From: Saccoglossus kowalevskii | Lineage: Eukaryota; Hemichordata; Enteropneusta; Harrimaniidae | Length of the DNA: 34,706 nucleotides | Reading direction: 5' to 3' | Assembly (NCBI RefSeq): GCF_000003605.2 | Contig: NW_003121911.1 | Location: 624,223-658,928, forward strand | Part shown: positions 13,259-25,821 of the stretch, piece by piece | Layout: each line of letters opens with the position of its first letter | Numbering within the stretch: the first letter of the stretch is position 1 | Made by a program: the position numbers and the translations under genes | The notes under the pieces: model-generated | What the model saw: only the letters and a program-made list of their open reading frames with translations | Databases searched by the model: none | What the model was told of the DNA's origin: nothing

Positions 13259-16200
13259 CGATACTGGTTATGTACATTGCTTGTCGTGGGTATGCCAGAA
13301 ATAAATAAAATAAATGATTCTTAACAAGAATAAATTGCGCCGAATATATACTAATCGCAAACTGAACCGTAATAGTATGTACGGTCGATAACATTCATGT
13401 AAATCTACGATGGATAATTATTTTTTGCTTAATCGTAATGCAAACTCCAACATTTTTTTTAATTGCGCCACCGGTCGATCCGACCGTACTGCGTGTGTGC
13501 ATCTTCGCAGGCTTTGGGAGCATCCCCTTGGAACTGAGAGCGGTAAAAGATCTGAGAGATCTCATTGTGTGCAGTTGGTTACACATATAGAAACATTGTG
13601 TGGCTCATCTCGTAATTAGTTCGGCAACCTAAGTAACCTGGCGGTACCTGTGTACTTGGGTTAGTCTTTTATTGGTGCTGTCAACATTTGCATATAATTA
13701 GAACATCTCCAGCTAAACAATATATAATTATGCACGCAAACTCACGATAGTGAATGTAGACAAAAATGCCGCGTTTGCTAAAGGAGGTGACAAAAATTAC
13801 TGAAAATTCCGTAAGTGATGACCTTTTGTTTGAAAGGGGGAAACCAGGCAGAAAATGTGCGAATCGCTGTGTCACAGCGCGGCGACTCGCCATTCTTCTT
13901 CTTCAACTTTGTTGTGCCGACGTCCGATCTGTTTTCGATCCTTTTTTTTGGGCGCAAACAACACCGTATTCCTCGAAGTAAAAGCAAATATCGATTTGTG
14001 TGTGCGTGTACGTGATTTTTCTCACAGTGATACCCAGTACACTTCCCAAACCTGGAACGGCACATATTTTTATGGACGGTCTTTTTAAACATTACGTAAA
14101 ATATAGGCATACTGTTTTCGAGCGAAACACCAAGTTAACACCGAGAAGTGCATTTATAGTGGAGAATTATCGTACAGGTCTTACTGTTTTTTCCTACTTA
14201 CGAATAAGCAGAAAGCACGTCAGTGTATCAAGCATTAGAGAAAAGTTCACAGGATTCCTTCACAGAGTGAAAGTGCCGGTGCAGACTTGCGAGGTGTGCG
14301 TATGAATACATAAGCCAATTAAATCAGCTAAACAACTTGCCAGTTAATTTAACCGTTTTAGAAGACACAATTAACTGCGCCTAATGTAACAATGACAATA
14401 ACAAGACATTCCTGAATTCAATTATACAAAAATGTGTTGTTTCAGCTTCCTTTTGTTAGCACCCCTTCGCACCAAAGGCACCGACCCTGGTAAGAGCCGG
14501 CACGTGAAACTCCGTGAACAATTGGAAGTAATCGACACCCGTATGGTTATTATGCAACAGACATGCTCAGAGGACTGCGTGGAAATCATGATTTGAGTAG
14601 AACTAAAGAAATGCATTATTTTAAATTCATTTTGTACAATCACGGGAAAGAACGAAACTATAATTCCGTCGCCTGGTGGGGTTTTTATGAAGGAATACTA
14701 GATCGCTGGCAAATTTATTATCAGAAATTAAATTCAAAAAATGACTGATTTATTAATGAGAAATTTACGGCAGAGTTATTATAGTTAAAACCACAGTGAA
14801 AAAATAGCCATTTAATTTTCGCCGCGGGTTGTATATAGTACATGTAGTGAGCTACGAATTCCCGTGTTTTTATTCTTTGAGAAATACATTTTTGCTTAAT
14901 GTGACGATTTCCCAGTAATTGGAAATTAATGCCTAATTCTAGGGGGTACTTTCCCAATAAGCGTATAAAATAAGCTGCGTATCTCAAACTGAGTCAACAT
15001 TATTAAAATAAGATATACTCCGGAAATTGAAGAGTTGTGGAAACGATACATGCTCTAAAGTACCACGTGATTGTAATTAGATTGCAGCAGTTTCTGGTGG
15101 AAGTATTATGTCACCCCCACTGTCATGCGAAGTCATAAAAATGAACAAAGCTGTCACGAAATAATAAGCGAAATAATAGATATAGACATTCGATATGTGT
15201 AGTCTATTTTATTGCGATCATGTATATGGCACTACGAAGCAGAACAAACAGAGTGGACGTCGTAAGAAGCGCATGCCTGTGAAGTTGCGCAGAATTCACA
15301 CGTTGCTAGTAACTGTTGCCAATCCAATGTTTCGTAGTAGTTCTGTTCGTTTTGGAGTGAATCATGCCGAGAAACTATCGTCAGTTAAATTATAAAAGCG
15401 AGCCGAGTCTCGGAATAAATTATTCATTTTGTTACAACCGCTACCGTCACGTTAATTGGTTGTATAATTCTGAATATATGTCCACGCGTGTCAGTTTTCG
15501 TAATGAGCGATAATTTTATATGTAGAATATTGGAAATTCAACATCCGCGGATTCATTTTCTTTCAAATATTACTGTAACCGATAGTAGATACCAGTTTTA
15601 GTGGCAACTGTACAATGAAGACATGTGCAAACAATGTTCGCGTGCAGCCCCTTATTACACCAAGCACATTAATCGCTTCCGGGAACGCGTGAAATGAAAT
15701 TACCATGGTGATTTTTTACAAGTACACCACGTTATAAAAAGATTAGGATCTGAAAATTATCTCATGATGTCTATTTCATATTCACTCAAAAAAACATAAT
15801 GGCAATAAATTGAAACAAATCAATGCTGCTATCTCGTTATCTCTACTATATGGCATGTTTATTACAAACCCATGTATATTTCGACGGGTTTTAAATTCTC
15901 GTGCGTGTGGCTGATCTGTTGATTAAACCCATAGATTCGCGTGGTGTCTTTTTTTAACTGACAGTCGTAAACTTAATGATCAAAATTACAAACTTTCTAG
16001 CACGCAGAAAACTACTTCAATTCAATTCAAGACAAATTTGGAGTGTAATGCTATCCGATACATTGCTAATTTTATTGTTATTATTTTGCTGAATTGGACA
16101 CGCCATTCTCGCGCTTTTAAAAATCTGAAACATGAACTTCGCGGCATGCAATTATGCCTATTATCAGTAATGCGCTTGTCTACGACCCGATCGTTTTAGC

Positions 16201-16988
16201 CACTACTGTTTACAGGGCGGAGGTTCCCATCATAGCAATATTATGACACTGTGTGTGACGTCATTAATATGGATAGTTTATGTCCGTTATATTCTATATG
16301 TCATTCACTTTTTACTACAAGCAAATGGCCGCCGAGAGCGAAAGAATCACGAAAATGATTGTTTTTTTTTCCCTCGGATGGTGTTTCATTTTCTCTCATC
16401 TATAGTTAGCAGGGCTTTCGGAATAATGAACGTGATGACGGAAGAGAATTCGAATCGAACAAATCGAGCAAATTGAAAACAAATCGCGTGGCTATCTCGC
16501 TTTTAACGAGATCTCGACGGTCAGTTGAGTCAGTTCGGTACATGAAGGAGAGGGAATATGGATCAACGTATATAACCATGGTTCAGCGTAATAAAATTCC
16601 TCTTACTTCACCATTCTCATACAACTATCACTAATATTCACATGCGGCCTTATTTGTTATTCTTTTCCGAGTCCCGGACGATGACTTTTTTTCCTAAACC
16701 ATCATTCACATCGGGCTACCGAAAAGGGCGTTAATCGGGTGAAACGGCCTGGACGCCATCGTGATTTGTATACTGGATTGACCTTTTCGTGCCAGCCAAC
16801 TAATTCCGTGTAAATTAAATGAGCAATAATTGCGTAATCATTCTCTGACAACGTGGAATCAATTGCCTGCCGCGCGTCGTACTGACATCAGACGAGCGGT
16901 ATCACCCAAGAGTCACAACATTCCCCTAGAAAAACCGGTTATACAGTCTCCATGTAGTAACAGAGATCAAATTGCCTTTTGATTGATC

Positions 16989-17002
16989 GTTGCCATGGTT
17001 AT
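16989..17002. promoter_or_regulatory. X-box-like site
   Basis: GTTGCCATGGTTAT keeps the left half and AT centre of an RFX X-box; the right half has two changes from GGCAAC/GGTAAC. Confidence 0.2.
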
Positions 17003-18825
17003 TTAAATCAAATCCGAAGATTCGTCCATTTACACTTTATTATAACAGTGCAGACAACATTCCGCCGTTATTAGTATCCGTATCGGGATCAGGTCATACC
17101 TATCTGCAGTTGACATAGCGATACCATGCAAGAGAAGAAAAGATTAGAACTATTATATGAAATCAGTGGCAATTATTAAAAAAGACGTCAACTATAATAT
17201 ACGCTAACGTACGACTAAGTGAGGTAGATTGGATGTGACGCCATCTTGAAATGTATCACTAACACCGGTAGATGAAACAAGAGATAATAACACGTCGAAA
17301 TGAGAGGTTTTTATCGTTCGTTTGATCACCAATCATCTTCAGACTACCATTTCATTTGACAACTGATAAGACTTAATACCTATCCGAATAAATTACAAAG
17401 CAAATTACGGACTTCTTCCACCGTTGTCTTGCCAGAGAATTAAGATGAATACACTCAGAATTGGTCGCTGTTTTCGCCGAGACAAATCTGTAACCGTATT
17501 ACTACCTGAAAGATGGTTACAGTTTATGCAACCTTGATATCGACCCTCTCTGAATAATCGGGATATGCTAGTATTGGGCTATACAGCTTCAACATATTAA
17601 AAACGACGTATATTAATTCTCACGTCGAGTCGACGAACGACACTTTAAACCCAGCGGTCGTGCTCTATACTGGGTCCCACGCGAAATTCAAACGCGCAAC
17701 GATACCATATACGAAGGGAGGCAATTTTTCCCTGTCATGCAGAAGCGAATTAAACAATTTTGCCGCTCCGGTAGCAAGTTAATTAACGTTTATGATATAT
17801 ACTTTTGTCTATAAAATAACATTGAATAATAGAGAAGACGGTGTTTCTTTGTGCACATGATCACGATCATTGACATTTCGCGCGTTATCTGTGAATTACT
17901 GTTATAAGAACGACGCGCTCAAAGAATGTGCCCATGCAGTAGTAACAAATCAGATTACTGGCCTCATACCACCCGATAAAAAAAAGCAAAAACGTGTTAA
18001 AGCATCCATTTGAGGGGCGGAAGATAACTAACTTGAATATTTACTGTAACAATTACTGATCGCGTATTCAGATTAACTCTATTAAATCAGCGATTTAATG
18101 CAAGCTATTTCCAAACACTATAAAACTTCCTTTCGAAGGGATTTAACAGTTAATTGTCACAAAGTAATTGGCTTCGATAAATTGTTTGTAGAAAGTGTCA
18201 ATTTATCATGCCTTATCTCAGTGATTCGTACCTACACCTATTATCCGTTAGACAATTCCAGCTCGTCGCTCTATTGCGACCCAACACTCATAAAGTGTAA
18301 TTATTTTGAAGATATTCCTAGTTTAGATAACGACATTTATGACAAATGAGATCACGTTTTCAACTTCGGCTGTCACCTTTAACATTCAGTGAGTCTTATG
18401 AAAATCACAAGGCCATTCCGCAATTAATCACGATTAACATCCCGTTCAACTTGCAACCAATCCCAATCTTGTCCTATTTTTTAATTATCTGCATAGTTAA
18501 GGTGTCCCTCACTTTTTAATAGTCTATCTCGTCAGTGTCTGCCCCGCCGTCGTTTAAAGTAAATTAATGGTCATTTGATTCAAGTCATCATTATCTCGTC
18601 CAGCTCTGAACGACCATATAAATCATTGTCCGTGAAAACCCGTGGGAAAACTAGGAGTTTTATAGCATCGTATTCAGTGAGACGGATTTTTGTTTTTACT
18701 TGATCGGTCTTAATCGCTGTACTATCGATCTGAACGGAATGTTACATACGCTTTCGCCAGATAGTTATTATGCGACAACTGACAAGGACATCCTCCTAAC
18801 ATGTGTTGGGAGTGGTGACTTTAGA

Positions 18826-18847
18826 GGGCGAGGGGAGGGGGGGGGGG
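18826..18847 (+). other. G-rich tract able to form a quadruplex
   Basis: GGG, CGA, GGGG, A and then eleven G. Four G3 blocks can be picked with short loops. No gene lies next to it. Confidence 0.5.
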
Positions 18848-19006
18848 TTAAGTGCTAATGTGTTGGAGATAAAATTAGTTCTTTCTTCCAGTGCCAGCCA
18901 TTGGCCGTGTGTTGCTTGCTTGGTTGTGCGAGGTGTGTGATTGAGTTAGCGGCGAGTCATTTTCCATCTGTGGAAATATAATATAATATGATCTTTTAAA
19001 AATGAA

Positions 19007-19023
19007 ATAAAATAAAATAAAAT
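19007..19023. repeat. (AAAAT)n short repeat
   Basis: About three to four units of AAAAT follow a related TAATA-rich stretch beginning near 18976. Confidence 0.6.
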
Positions 19024-19397
19024 TTGTATTTTTTCTGTCTTGGTATCAAACTAAAAATATTATCTAGTAAAATATCAAGTAAAACAGAAATTTAGTGATT
19101 AATTAAGCGACAGAAACTCACAAGGTACCTGCCGGCAAAGTCTCCTTATTTAAATTAGTGTAGTAAAGTAACACACTGCACATGGATGGAATCTGCTTTG
19201 CAGGCTTACTAAAAAGCCGCAGTGACGCCATTGGGCCTGTCAACTTTGCATGAAGCCGCATGCCCGAATCACTGGGTATGTTTGTTTTCTTCGCAGAAAA
19301 AAAACAAACAATGCCATATTCAACAAACGTGAGAATATTGGAGTGTTGACAATTAGTGCCGCACACAACAAAATTTGACGAGAATTCAACCTATTTC

Positions 19398-19513
19398 GTC
19401 TGTAGGGACTTTCGGGCCAATGTAGAGAGGAATTGTTCGTGTGTGCGGGGGGGGGGGGGTCTGTCTGTAGGGATTTTCGAGCAAATGTAGAAAGGGCTTG
19501 TTCGTGTGTTTGG
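19398..19513 (+). repeat. diverged 51-bp direct duplication around a G13 run
   Basis: Copy 1 (19398-19448) and copy 2 (19463-19513) both begin GTCTGTAGGGA and share TTTCG, AATGTAGA, TTGTTCGTGTGT and a final GG, at a 65-bp offset. About nine positions differ. Thirteen G (19447-19459) overlap the end of copy 1. The flanks do not continue the repeat. Confidence 0.75.
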
Positions 19514-19834
19514 TTTTCATTCCACAACTTTCTCGAATAATGAACGTAGCAGACTGCATATATTCAAGTGGGACTAGTTAGCGTGGTGCGAAAGAAGGCA
19601 GCCACATACATTAATTATAATGCCCTGTTAAAATCCAACGAAAGAATTACTTGTGTAATGATATTGATTCTTGGAAGTATATAGTCGTTAAAATGAATTT
19701 TATTACCTGGTACTTAAAGTCTATAGTGGTTTACAGTCGGATATGTTGAAACTGTCCAGCCATTTAGTTACGAACATCAAGTTGGCGATAAAGTTAGCGC
19801 GGTCACGACTGCCACATTAAAAGTATAATAATGA

Positions 19835-19847
19835 TAGCGCCCTCACT
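19835..19847 (-). promoter_or_regulatory. CTCF-like core, reverse orientation
   Basis: Minus strand reads AGTGAGGGCGCTA, sharing the GAGGGCGCT core with the sites at 13247 and 22018. Confidence 0.2.
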
Positions 19848-20872
19848 AAGAATATAAGCTCCACTCCACAATTCGTTAATCTAACCGTTAAAGTAAACAT
19901 TTATTGATTATTTTCGTTATTTTTAAAAAAATACTTCAAGTTAGAAGTCATGTTTTTTCTGCTTTAACAATTAACAATGACCAGTATCATTTCACTTGAA
20001 AACAACCGGTTCTGAAACGGCAGAATAAGACGTTCACGGTGAGTTTTTCAGATTGCGTATATTTTCAAAGTTTATAACATATAGCCAACTCAAGGATTGT
20101 GGTAATTGTAACCACCAACTAATGAACTATAGCAGATCATACACAAATGTCTTTTGCTATTTCATTACAATAGTATGAAATGCAACATACAGTTCATTCC
20201 TCAAATTCGGACAACGGAAAATTTGCTGCTTCATCTCACTCAAAACATATACAGTCGAATATACTTATAATACCGAAATCGAGCCACACACTGGCAAGCT
20301 GGAAGCTCGTCCAAGCCTTAAACCCCAGAACTGTTTTCTTTATCTTAATGAATGATATTCATGTTATAGGGCGCTGAAAGTATAGTAAGCGCATGCGTGT
20401 ATAACGATGGTAAAATGTCACTGTATTCCCCGTGCCACGGGGTGGGTTACGAATCCGTGTTACATTGCTCACACATACTGTCTCATTAAATTGAGAAATA
20501 TATTGTAAGTGTTAGTACATGATTAGTCTGTAATGGAATATGTCAATTTAAATATTAATAATCATGGTGAGAGTGTTTTCCTTAATAGTATATGATCGCT
20601 TCAAGTTAGCGGCGGATATTGCTTGTTTTAACAACAGAAGATCACTTTAATTAATTCTGTGATGTTAACGGCATACAAGTTCATGAATCTAGGTTTTATT
20701 TATCTACAAACATGTTAACAGTGTGACATTATGTCGAGTTATTTCATAGACGGAGCCGAAAGTTGACGTGTTTAGTACTCAGAGTTAAACAAATGTTTGT
20801 TTCTGTCCATGAGCTTTACAACTTGAAAAAAATAGTGCGATGATGCGTCTTTTCTCTGTGAAATTCCCTGGT

Positions 20873-20897
20873 TTCAAGTTCCAGAATCGAACTTGAA
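20873..20897. repeat. 9-bp perfect hairpin
   Basis: Arms TTCAAGTTC and GAACTTGAA with the 7-base loop CAGAATC. The right part (minus strand AAGTTCGATTC) resembles a tRNA B-box, but no matching A-box or tRNA fold was found. Confidence 0.55.
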
Positions 20898-22017
20898 TTA
20901 AAAGTTTTTTTTTGTTTTTCAAAAATATTTCAAAGCATTAAGTGTTTTATCGGCAAATTCAACGCACGCCTCGTTGAGCCCTCACCCCTTCTACCATTGA
21001 CACACATAGCTACATCAATCCTTACTTGGAACGCGGACACGGAGTCACACGCCATTTCATTTGTGCCATGCTAGCCATTCTGACAGTAATAGTGGTATTC
21101 GCATTTATGATAAACGAGTTCCCCTGAGTTTAACCGACCTCTTCCCCAGGGAGCTGGCGTTCAACTTCTAATGTGTATATGTATATACTCAAATACTATT
21201 CGATTATTCTCTGTGTAAAGATGGTATTTTTTTTATTACTGTTATTTATTAGGTAGCGGTCACTCGTATCATAGTTCATGGTTCCGGTGGCCCTGGGGCT
21301 GTGGAAACACGGGTGTTTTCTTTAGATGGTGGAAGGTTTTAAAGAAGAAATAAATCCACATTCTTGAACTGTAATGCCCAAAATATGTTTGTAATTATTT
21401 ACATTGACAATTAGGTTTCGAATATGACAACCTGGATTACCACGACAACACCTAAGTTGTCCCATAATTACGGACATTGACATTTTGGGCTCCACTTTCG
21501 GTAAAAAATTGACAAAAATTATGCCTATATAAAATGTAACTATATAACAAATGTTGTAATTGTTAGTAGATTTTGTTGAAACTGTCGTATTGTACATGTG
21601 GTGCAATGTATGAAAGCCGTACAGCGCTACCGTGGCGAGAATTTCCCCAAATACTCGTTACCGTTGGTGGCGATATACCAGTGCCGCTAATAACGCAACG
21701 ACATTATGAAATTTCGTTTTTTCATCATTATCGATTACACATGAAATTCTCAACTTTTTCTATTCTCTGTGTTTTTGCACTTCATTTGTCTTCAACTTTG
21801 AGTGCGTGAAGCTGAATAAAATTATAAATATGTAGTGTGTTCAACAAATTGCGTATGAAATATTGAATATTTCTTCATAAAGACGAAAGAATTTCACAAT
21901 GTCGTAAACGGAAAGTATTTATCGTTGTGGTTAACTACTCTTAAGTCATGATGCTAGTCAAACTAGCTGTTTAAAAGGGAATATATAGATATGTAGTGTA
22001 TACATTTGTGTTGCAAT

Positions 22018-22029
22018 AGAGGGCGCTGT
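22018..22029 (+). promoter_or_regulatory. CTCF-like core AGAGGGCGCTGT
   Basis: In the context GCAATAGAGGGCGCT it fits most positions of the CTCF consensus CCASYAGRKGGCRSY. A reverse-orientation partner, GCCCTCTA, is at about 22945-22951, so the two converge about 0.9 kb apart. Confidence 0.3.
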
Positions 22030-22038
22030 AACACAAAT

Positions 22039-22063
22039 ATGAGCTTATCAGAGAGCTGTCACG
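22039..22063 (+). CDS. speculative first coding exon of a small gene
   Basis: ATG with A at -3 opens MSLSESCH and reaches a good donor ACG|GTGAGT with one base left over. That base completes the frame of the candidate exon at 22617. A later donor, AAG|GTAAGC at 22090, is equally good and would put the next exon in another frame. This is a model from splice signals only, with no family resemblance. Confidence 0.12.
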
Positions 22064-22616
22064 GTGAGTGGGTCAGGGTCCAGGTCAAGGTAAGCATGCA
22101 CCAAATCTCTTCCTATCATACTATGGACGTGGATGACCCCAATGTACATAATTCTAATTAAATGGAGGATTTGGTTTCAATTACAACTAATCAATCGTAA
22201 TCGGCGTGAATATCCTGAGTAAATCCGTCGACTGCGTCAGTTTCAACAAAATGGGATTATGAATTGTAGCTCAAAAGCGATGTATAGCGCCTACAACGTT
22301 ATGGTAATCAGGCTTAATAGCACGCAGTAAGTGATATGAAATAATTGTTTAATTGTAGTGTGTGGAAAATAACGGATGTCTCGAGTCAACTGTCTGGAAA
22401 AGCAAGACACCGATGGATACAATATTGGACTTTCAATGCATTAATTAAAGTTCCAGGCGCTTCGCCTTATTACGAGCGAGAATGTGTTTGGTTCAACATT
22501 TTCCCGTGTGCATTCAAACATAACATGTTTAATAGTTGTTGGTTGTTTCTCCTTTTCGATTTACATGTAACACGGACCAGTCTACTATGGCCATCTACTT
22601 TTGTTTTTAATCGCAG

Positions 22617-22717
22617 TATGCATCCAAGGTTGTCGCATCTGGTACCGATCATCATTAACTGGGACGGAATTGGATAGACGGAGAAGACGACACGATATGA
22701 GTGGAATGGCCGGAATG
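22617..22717 (+). CDS. candidate internal exon, unknown protein
   Basis: A pyrimidine-rich acceptor (TTTTGTTTTTAATCGCAG) and a donor ATG|GTAATC bound a 101-bp stretch. It reads as 33 codons including CRIWYRSSLTGTELD, then five Arg, HDM and SGMAGM. The composition (Arg-rich, charged, few Phe/Ile) is more protein-like than the local background. The frame stays open past the donor to a stop near 22805. I do not recognise the family. It could still be chance. Confidence 0.22.
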
Positions 22718-23231
22718 GTAATCATTACTTGCAGATGTCATTTTAAATTACAATTTGCTAACGGGAGTGAGGCGAGTGGAGCTAGGTGGTACTACCCTAG
22801 TAAATGATAGGGGTGGGCCTCGCACCATTTAGACAGTAACAAACACATACACACACATTACATCAATTTGCTGAAAAGTATTCTTAAGTATCTTCACATT
22901 CTATGTTTCGCCCATCGCAGTGATGATGGTTTAATGCAATATCGCCCTCTAACGACAGTTTAGCGAAATCTGTCGTTTGTGTGGGTGGGGTGTGAAGAGT
23001 GTGGTTCCGTGGATTTGGCGATCCACCCAAAACTGTTTTTCACCTCGCACGATGATTTTTTTTTTAAATTGGAGGAAAAAATCAAAATTTGTAATCGTTG
23101 TATTGAAGTTCAAGTGCACCCTGAGAGTAATCAATGAACATGGTGTCTGAAATAGTTGATCTCTGACTTCAATTAAGAGCATGGAATTACAGGAGATATA
23201 TAATAAACGTTCAAAGGTCGATTTTTTTCAG

Positions 23232-23285
23232 TGCATCCAAACACTGACGAATGCCTCGGATTCCTATTTGATTCACGAAGATTAG
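23232..23285 (+). CDS. speculative last exon of the small gene model
   Basis: Follows a strong acceptor ATTTTTTTCAG and, in the phase left by the exon ending at 22717, reads 17 codons from CIQTLTNAS to a TAG at 23283-23285. AATAAA is present about 130 bases further on, near 23415. The full model would be 59 residues. No homologue is known to me. Confidence 0.12.
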   Translation, partial: CIQTLTNASDSYLIHED

Positions 23286-23654
23286 TTACTGGTCTGAATC
23301 ACTGTGGAATGCAGTAATTCGCAACAAGGCAATATCGTGGTGAATACGCGTTTTGTTTCCTAACAGATCACGCAAATTTAGACCTAATATTTTACATAAT
23401 ATTCTTAATACCTCAAATAAAACTCTACGGATGCTCTCAGATGCCAAGATTTGTCCATGTATGACGAAACAGGTAACAAGATGTGGTTACGGCCAGATGT
23501 AGCCCTTGGACCTGATGTATGTATGACCTGATTTCTAGGCAATTTATTGTAACATATATCAGTATTTCAGTATACGGAGGGAGACGACACAGTGGAAGAA
23601 TATACACTGACTTCTAGAATAAAAAAATAGATCATAGGAATTTATGATTTAAAA

Positions 23655-23722
23655 ACTGGGTTGGGTGACCCGCGCCGGTTTTGGTAAACCCAGTGTTTTC
23701 ACCTGGTTTCGTGACCCACGCC
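23655..23722 (+). repeat. nested inverted and direct repeats
   Basis: ACTGGGTT (23655-23662) and AACCCAGT (23687-23694) form a perfect 8-bp inverted pair. The left arm also starts a 22-bp unit ending GGGTGACCCGCGCC, which returns 46 bp later as a diverged copy ending CGTGACCCACGCC (to 23722). GGGTGACCC is itself palindromic. Confidence 0.6.
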
Positions 23723-24871
23723 ACATCCAATGCCGTACAGAACACATGATTGTCGCCGGTGGCGGCGCAGTTGACCGAATATGTTTCCCGACTCAAGGTT
23801 TATATACGCATTCAAGTTGACTCTTGTGATTTTTAAGTTGAAAACCAAGTTATCGACCTGTGTGGTGAGTAAATCGTGCCAGGAAATAATAATATAACAC
23901 GATCTTTTGACCTTTGTACCGGAAGTGTATTATTTTGCTTCTGACTATGCCAAATCAGGTAATTTTTGTGTTTGTGTCTGTCTCTCAAAATGACGGAATT
24001 TTCATAACCAAAGTTGGAATTTTTACCTATTGTTATAGCTATAGGATCCACCATGATGTCGATGATTGTGTAGTGTCTGAAGGACTCACCAAATGTCCCG
24101 AATACGCATCAGAGTTCGAGCACATTCATATAGGTCAAGGGTTAGGACGTTCTGGCAATCGGCATAGCTTGATTCTTACAGCGAATTATATCCTATTTTA
24201 TAGAAAGACGAAACCATTGTACAGGTTCAAACTCCATCGAGAGCATTTCATTTTAGGGTTAGATTTACTACGACTAGCATTTATGACGGCTTATGGTTCA
24301 GCTAGTCTCGCTATGAAGCGGTGTCGTCTTCGCCAAACATAAAACCGGTCATAGAGCCCCGATCAGAGGACATGACTTTAGGTCAGGCGGAAGTGGGATT
24401 GATATATCCACATGTAAACGTCCATCAGAGCGACACTGTAACTTTATGTTTGGGAAAGCGATTCCAGCTGTTGCATTTGAATCTCTCTGATTGATCCAAC
24501 CCCTGGAAACTGTTCAGTCATCCGATAAAACCGCTAATATAACACTGTGTTACAACTTTTTATTCATTTCAAAGCAGACATTGGATGCATGGGGACTATT
24601 CGTTGTAATCCACCGATTTTTGCAGTATTTCATGCGTAATTGTATTCCCAACTGAGATTATAAATGGGGATAATATTTGCAATTTATCTCGCCTTACCTT
24701 GAACATACAAATGTACTAGTAATTTAAAGCTTGACGCTGCGTGCCATTGTTGTTACTTAAATGTAACTGCCAACAACTTCGAGCCAGACTATGGGAATTC
24801 CTATTTACGTTTCCATTCCAGTGAAAGACTTAATCAGTCGCCTTTGTGATAAATATTGAAATATGCACTTC

Positions 24872-24907
24872 ATTTGCATATTTGTCTGGGAGACACGATG
24901 GCGCCAA
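24872..24907 (+). repeat. 36-bp composite element, copy 1
   Basis: Starts with the perfect octamer ATTTGCAT and ends GACACGATGGCGCCAA, 36 bp in all. Copies with the same layout are at 25325 and 25456, and a one-base-shorter one at 26509. ATTTGCAT is the POU/Oct octamer; GGCGCC and AGAC resemble SMAD-binding boxes. Flanks outside the 36 bp do not match between copies. Confidence 0.6.
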
Positions 24908-25324
24908 GTTTACCCAGAGTTGGTGTTTGCGCATGTGCTGCGAAACCAAAGTGTTTAGTTTCTCCTCCGAGTTTGTTTCGATGTTCGATCTACTGTTATC
25001 TAAATGTAGTTTTCAGAACATCATATTCTAATATTACTTTTGTGGAATAAAACACGATATACGTCGACTCAATCATTTAATGTCAAGCCGAGATATTTTC
25101 GATAAGATGACATTTACTTGTCAGCAGGGTGTTCCCCTATATAACAATTAGATACATTGAAAGTAATTGGAAGGAAGAAAGATAAATCAGTTGACATCTG
25201 AAACACAGTGACCATAGGTTGTCTAAACGCGCCCACACAGCAAGGGAACCCCTAGTGGAAATAATGTGCTTGGAAGAAAGGTACATTGTTGCGTGATTGG
25301 CATACAGTGTTATCTAAATTTTAC

Positions 25325-25360
25325 ATTTGCATATATTCTTTCTAGACATAGTGACGCCAC
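25325..25360 (+). repeat. 36-bp composite element, copy 2
   Basis: ATTTGCATAT, ten further bases, then GACATAGTGACGCCAC, in register with the copy at 24872 without any gap. About two thirds of positions agree, with all agreement in the two ends. Confidence 0.55.
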
Positions 25361-25455
25361 TTGAAAAAAAGGGGTGTGATCAATAGCACACATGATGCCA
25401 GAAACATGAGGCAATGACTGTTATCGGGAACAACTGGGCATGTTCCAAAGTTCTA

Positions 25456-25491
25456 ATTTGCGTATTTGCTACCAAGACACCATGGCGCTAA
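25456..25491 (+). repeat. 36-bp composite element, copy 3
   Basis: ATTTGCGTATTTG at the left and AGACACCATGGCGCTAA at the right, in register with copy 1; 27 of 36 positions agree. A perfect CRE (TGACGTCA) starts six bases after it, at 25497. Confidence 0.6.
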
Positions 25492-25821
25492 ACGAGTGAC
25501 GTCATCACGACTTTCAGCTGACACCCACAATTGCAACAACAGCTAAAATAATGTATATTAAAATAGTCTAGAAAAATCGAATTCGAATATCATTTATATT
25601 CAATGATTTTGATTCGTCCTGATTTCAAACTTTGGCAACCTGGTAATAATTATGTCAATTTCTTAAACAAATATATTTTATTTGATTAAAAAAAAAACAA
25701 TATCAATTTCTCCCAAACTAACTTCAAGTTCAAGAAAACATCTTAGTATAAAGGTATTGGTTTTAAAAAAGTCAACAGCTGATAAGCAAATCGCACGCGA
25801 GTAGTGGTTAGTGATTAGTTG

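Larger units (their letters stand above)
11044..19390. other. gene-poor region with no recognised gene
   Basis: Read on both strands; the open frames are at most 110 codons and none resembles a known family. An A19 run lies at 11756-11774. Several stretches (about 16700-17750) are less AT-rich and lack simple repeats, as conserved non-coding DNA often does, but conservation cannot be judged here. Single motifs are listed separately. Confidence 0.5.

Noticed and set aside
24060-24170. Minus-strand exon with donor TTG|GTGAGT near 24075
   Set aside because: No acceptor with a pyrimidine tract upstream, and the frame is closed by a TAA within about 100 bases.
23914-24342. 142-codon plus open frame, the longest outside msx
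   Set aside because: Starts on TTG (first ATG at 23947), matches no family, and about one open frame of this length is expected by chance at this base composition.
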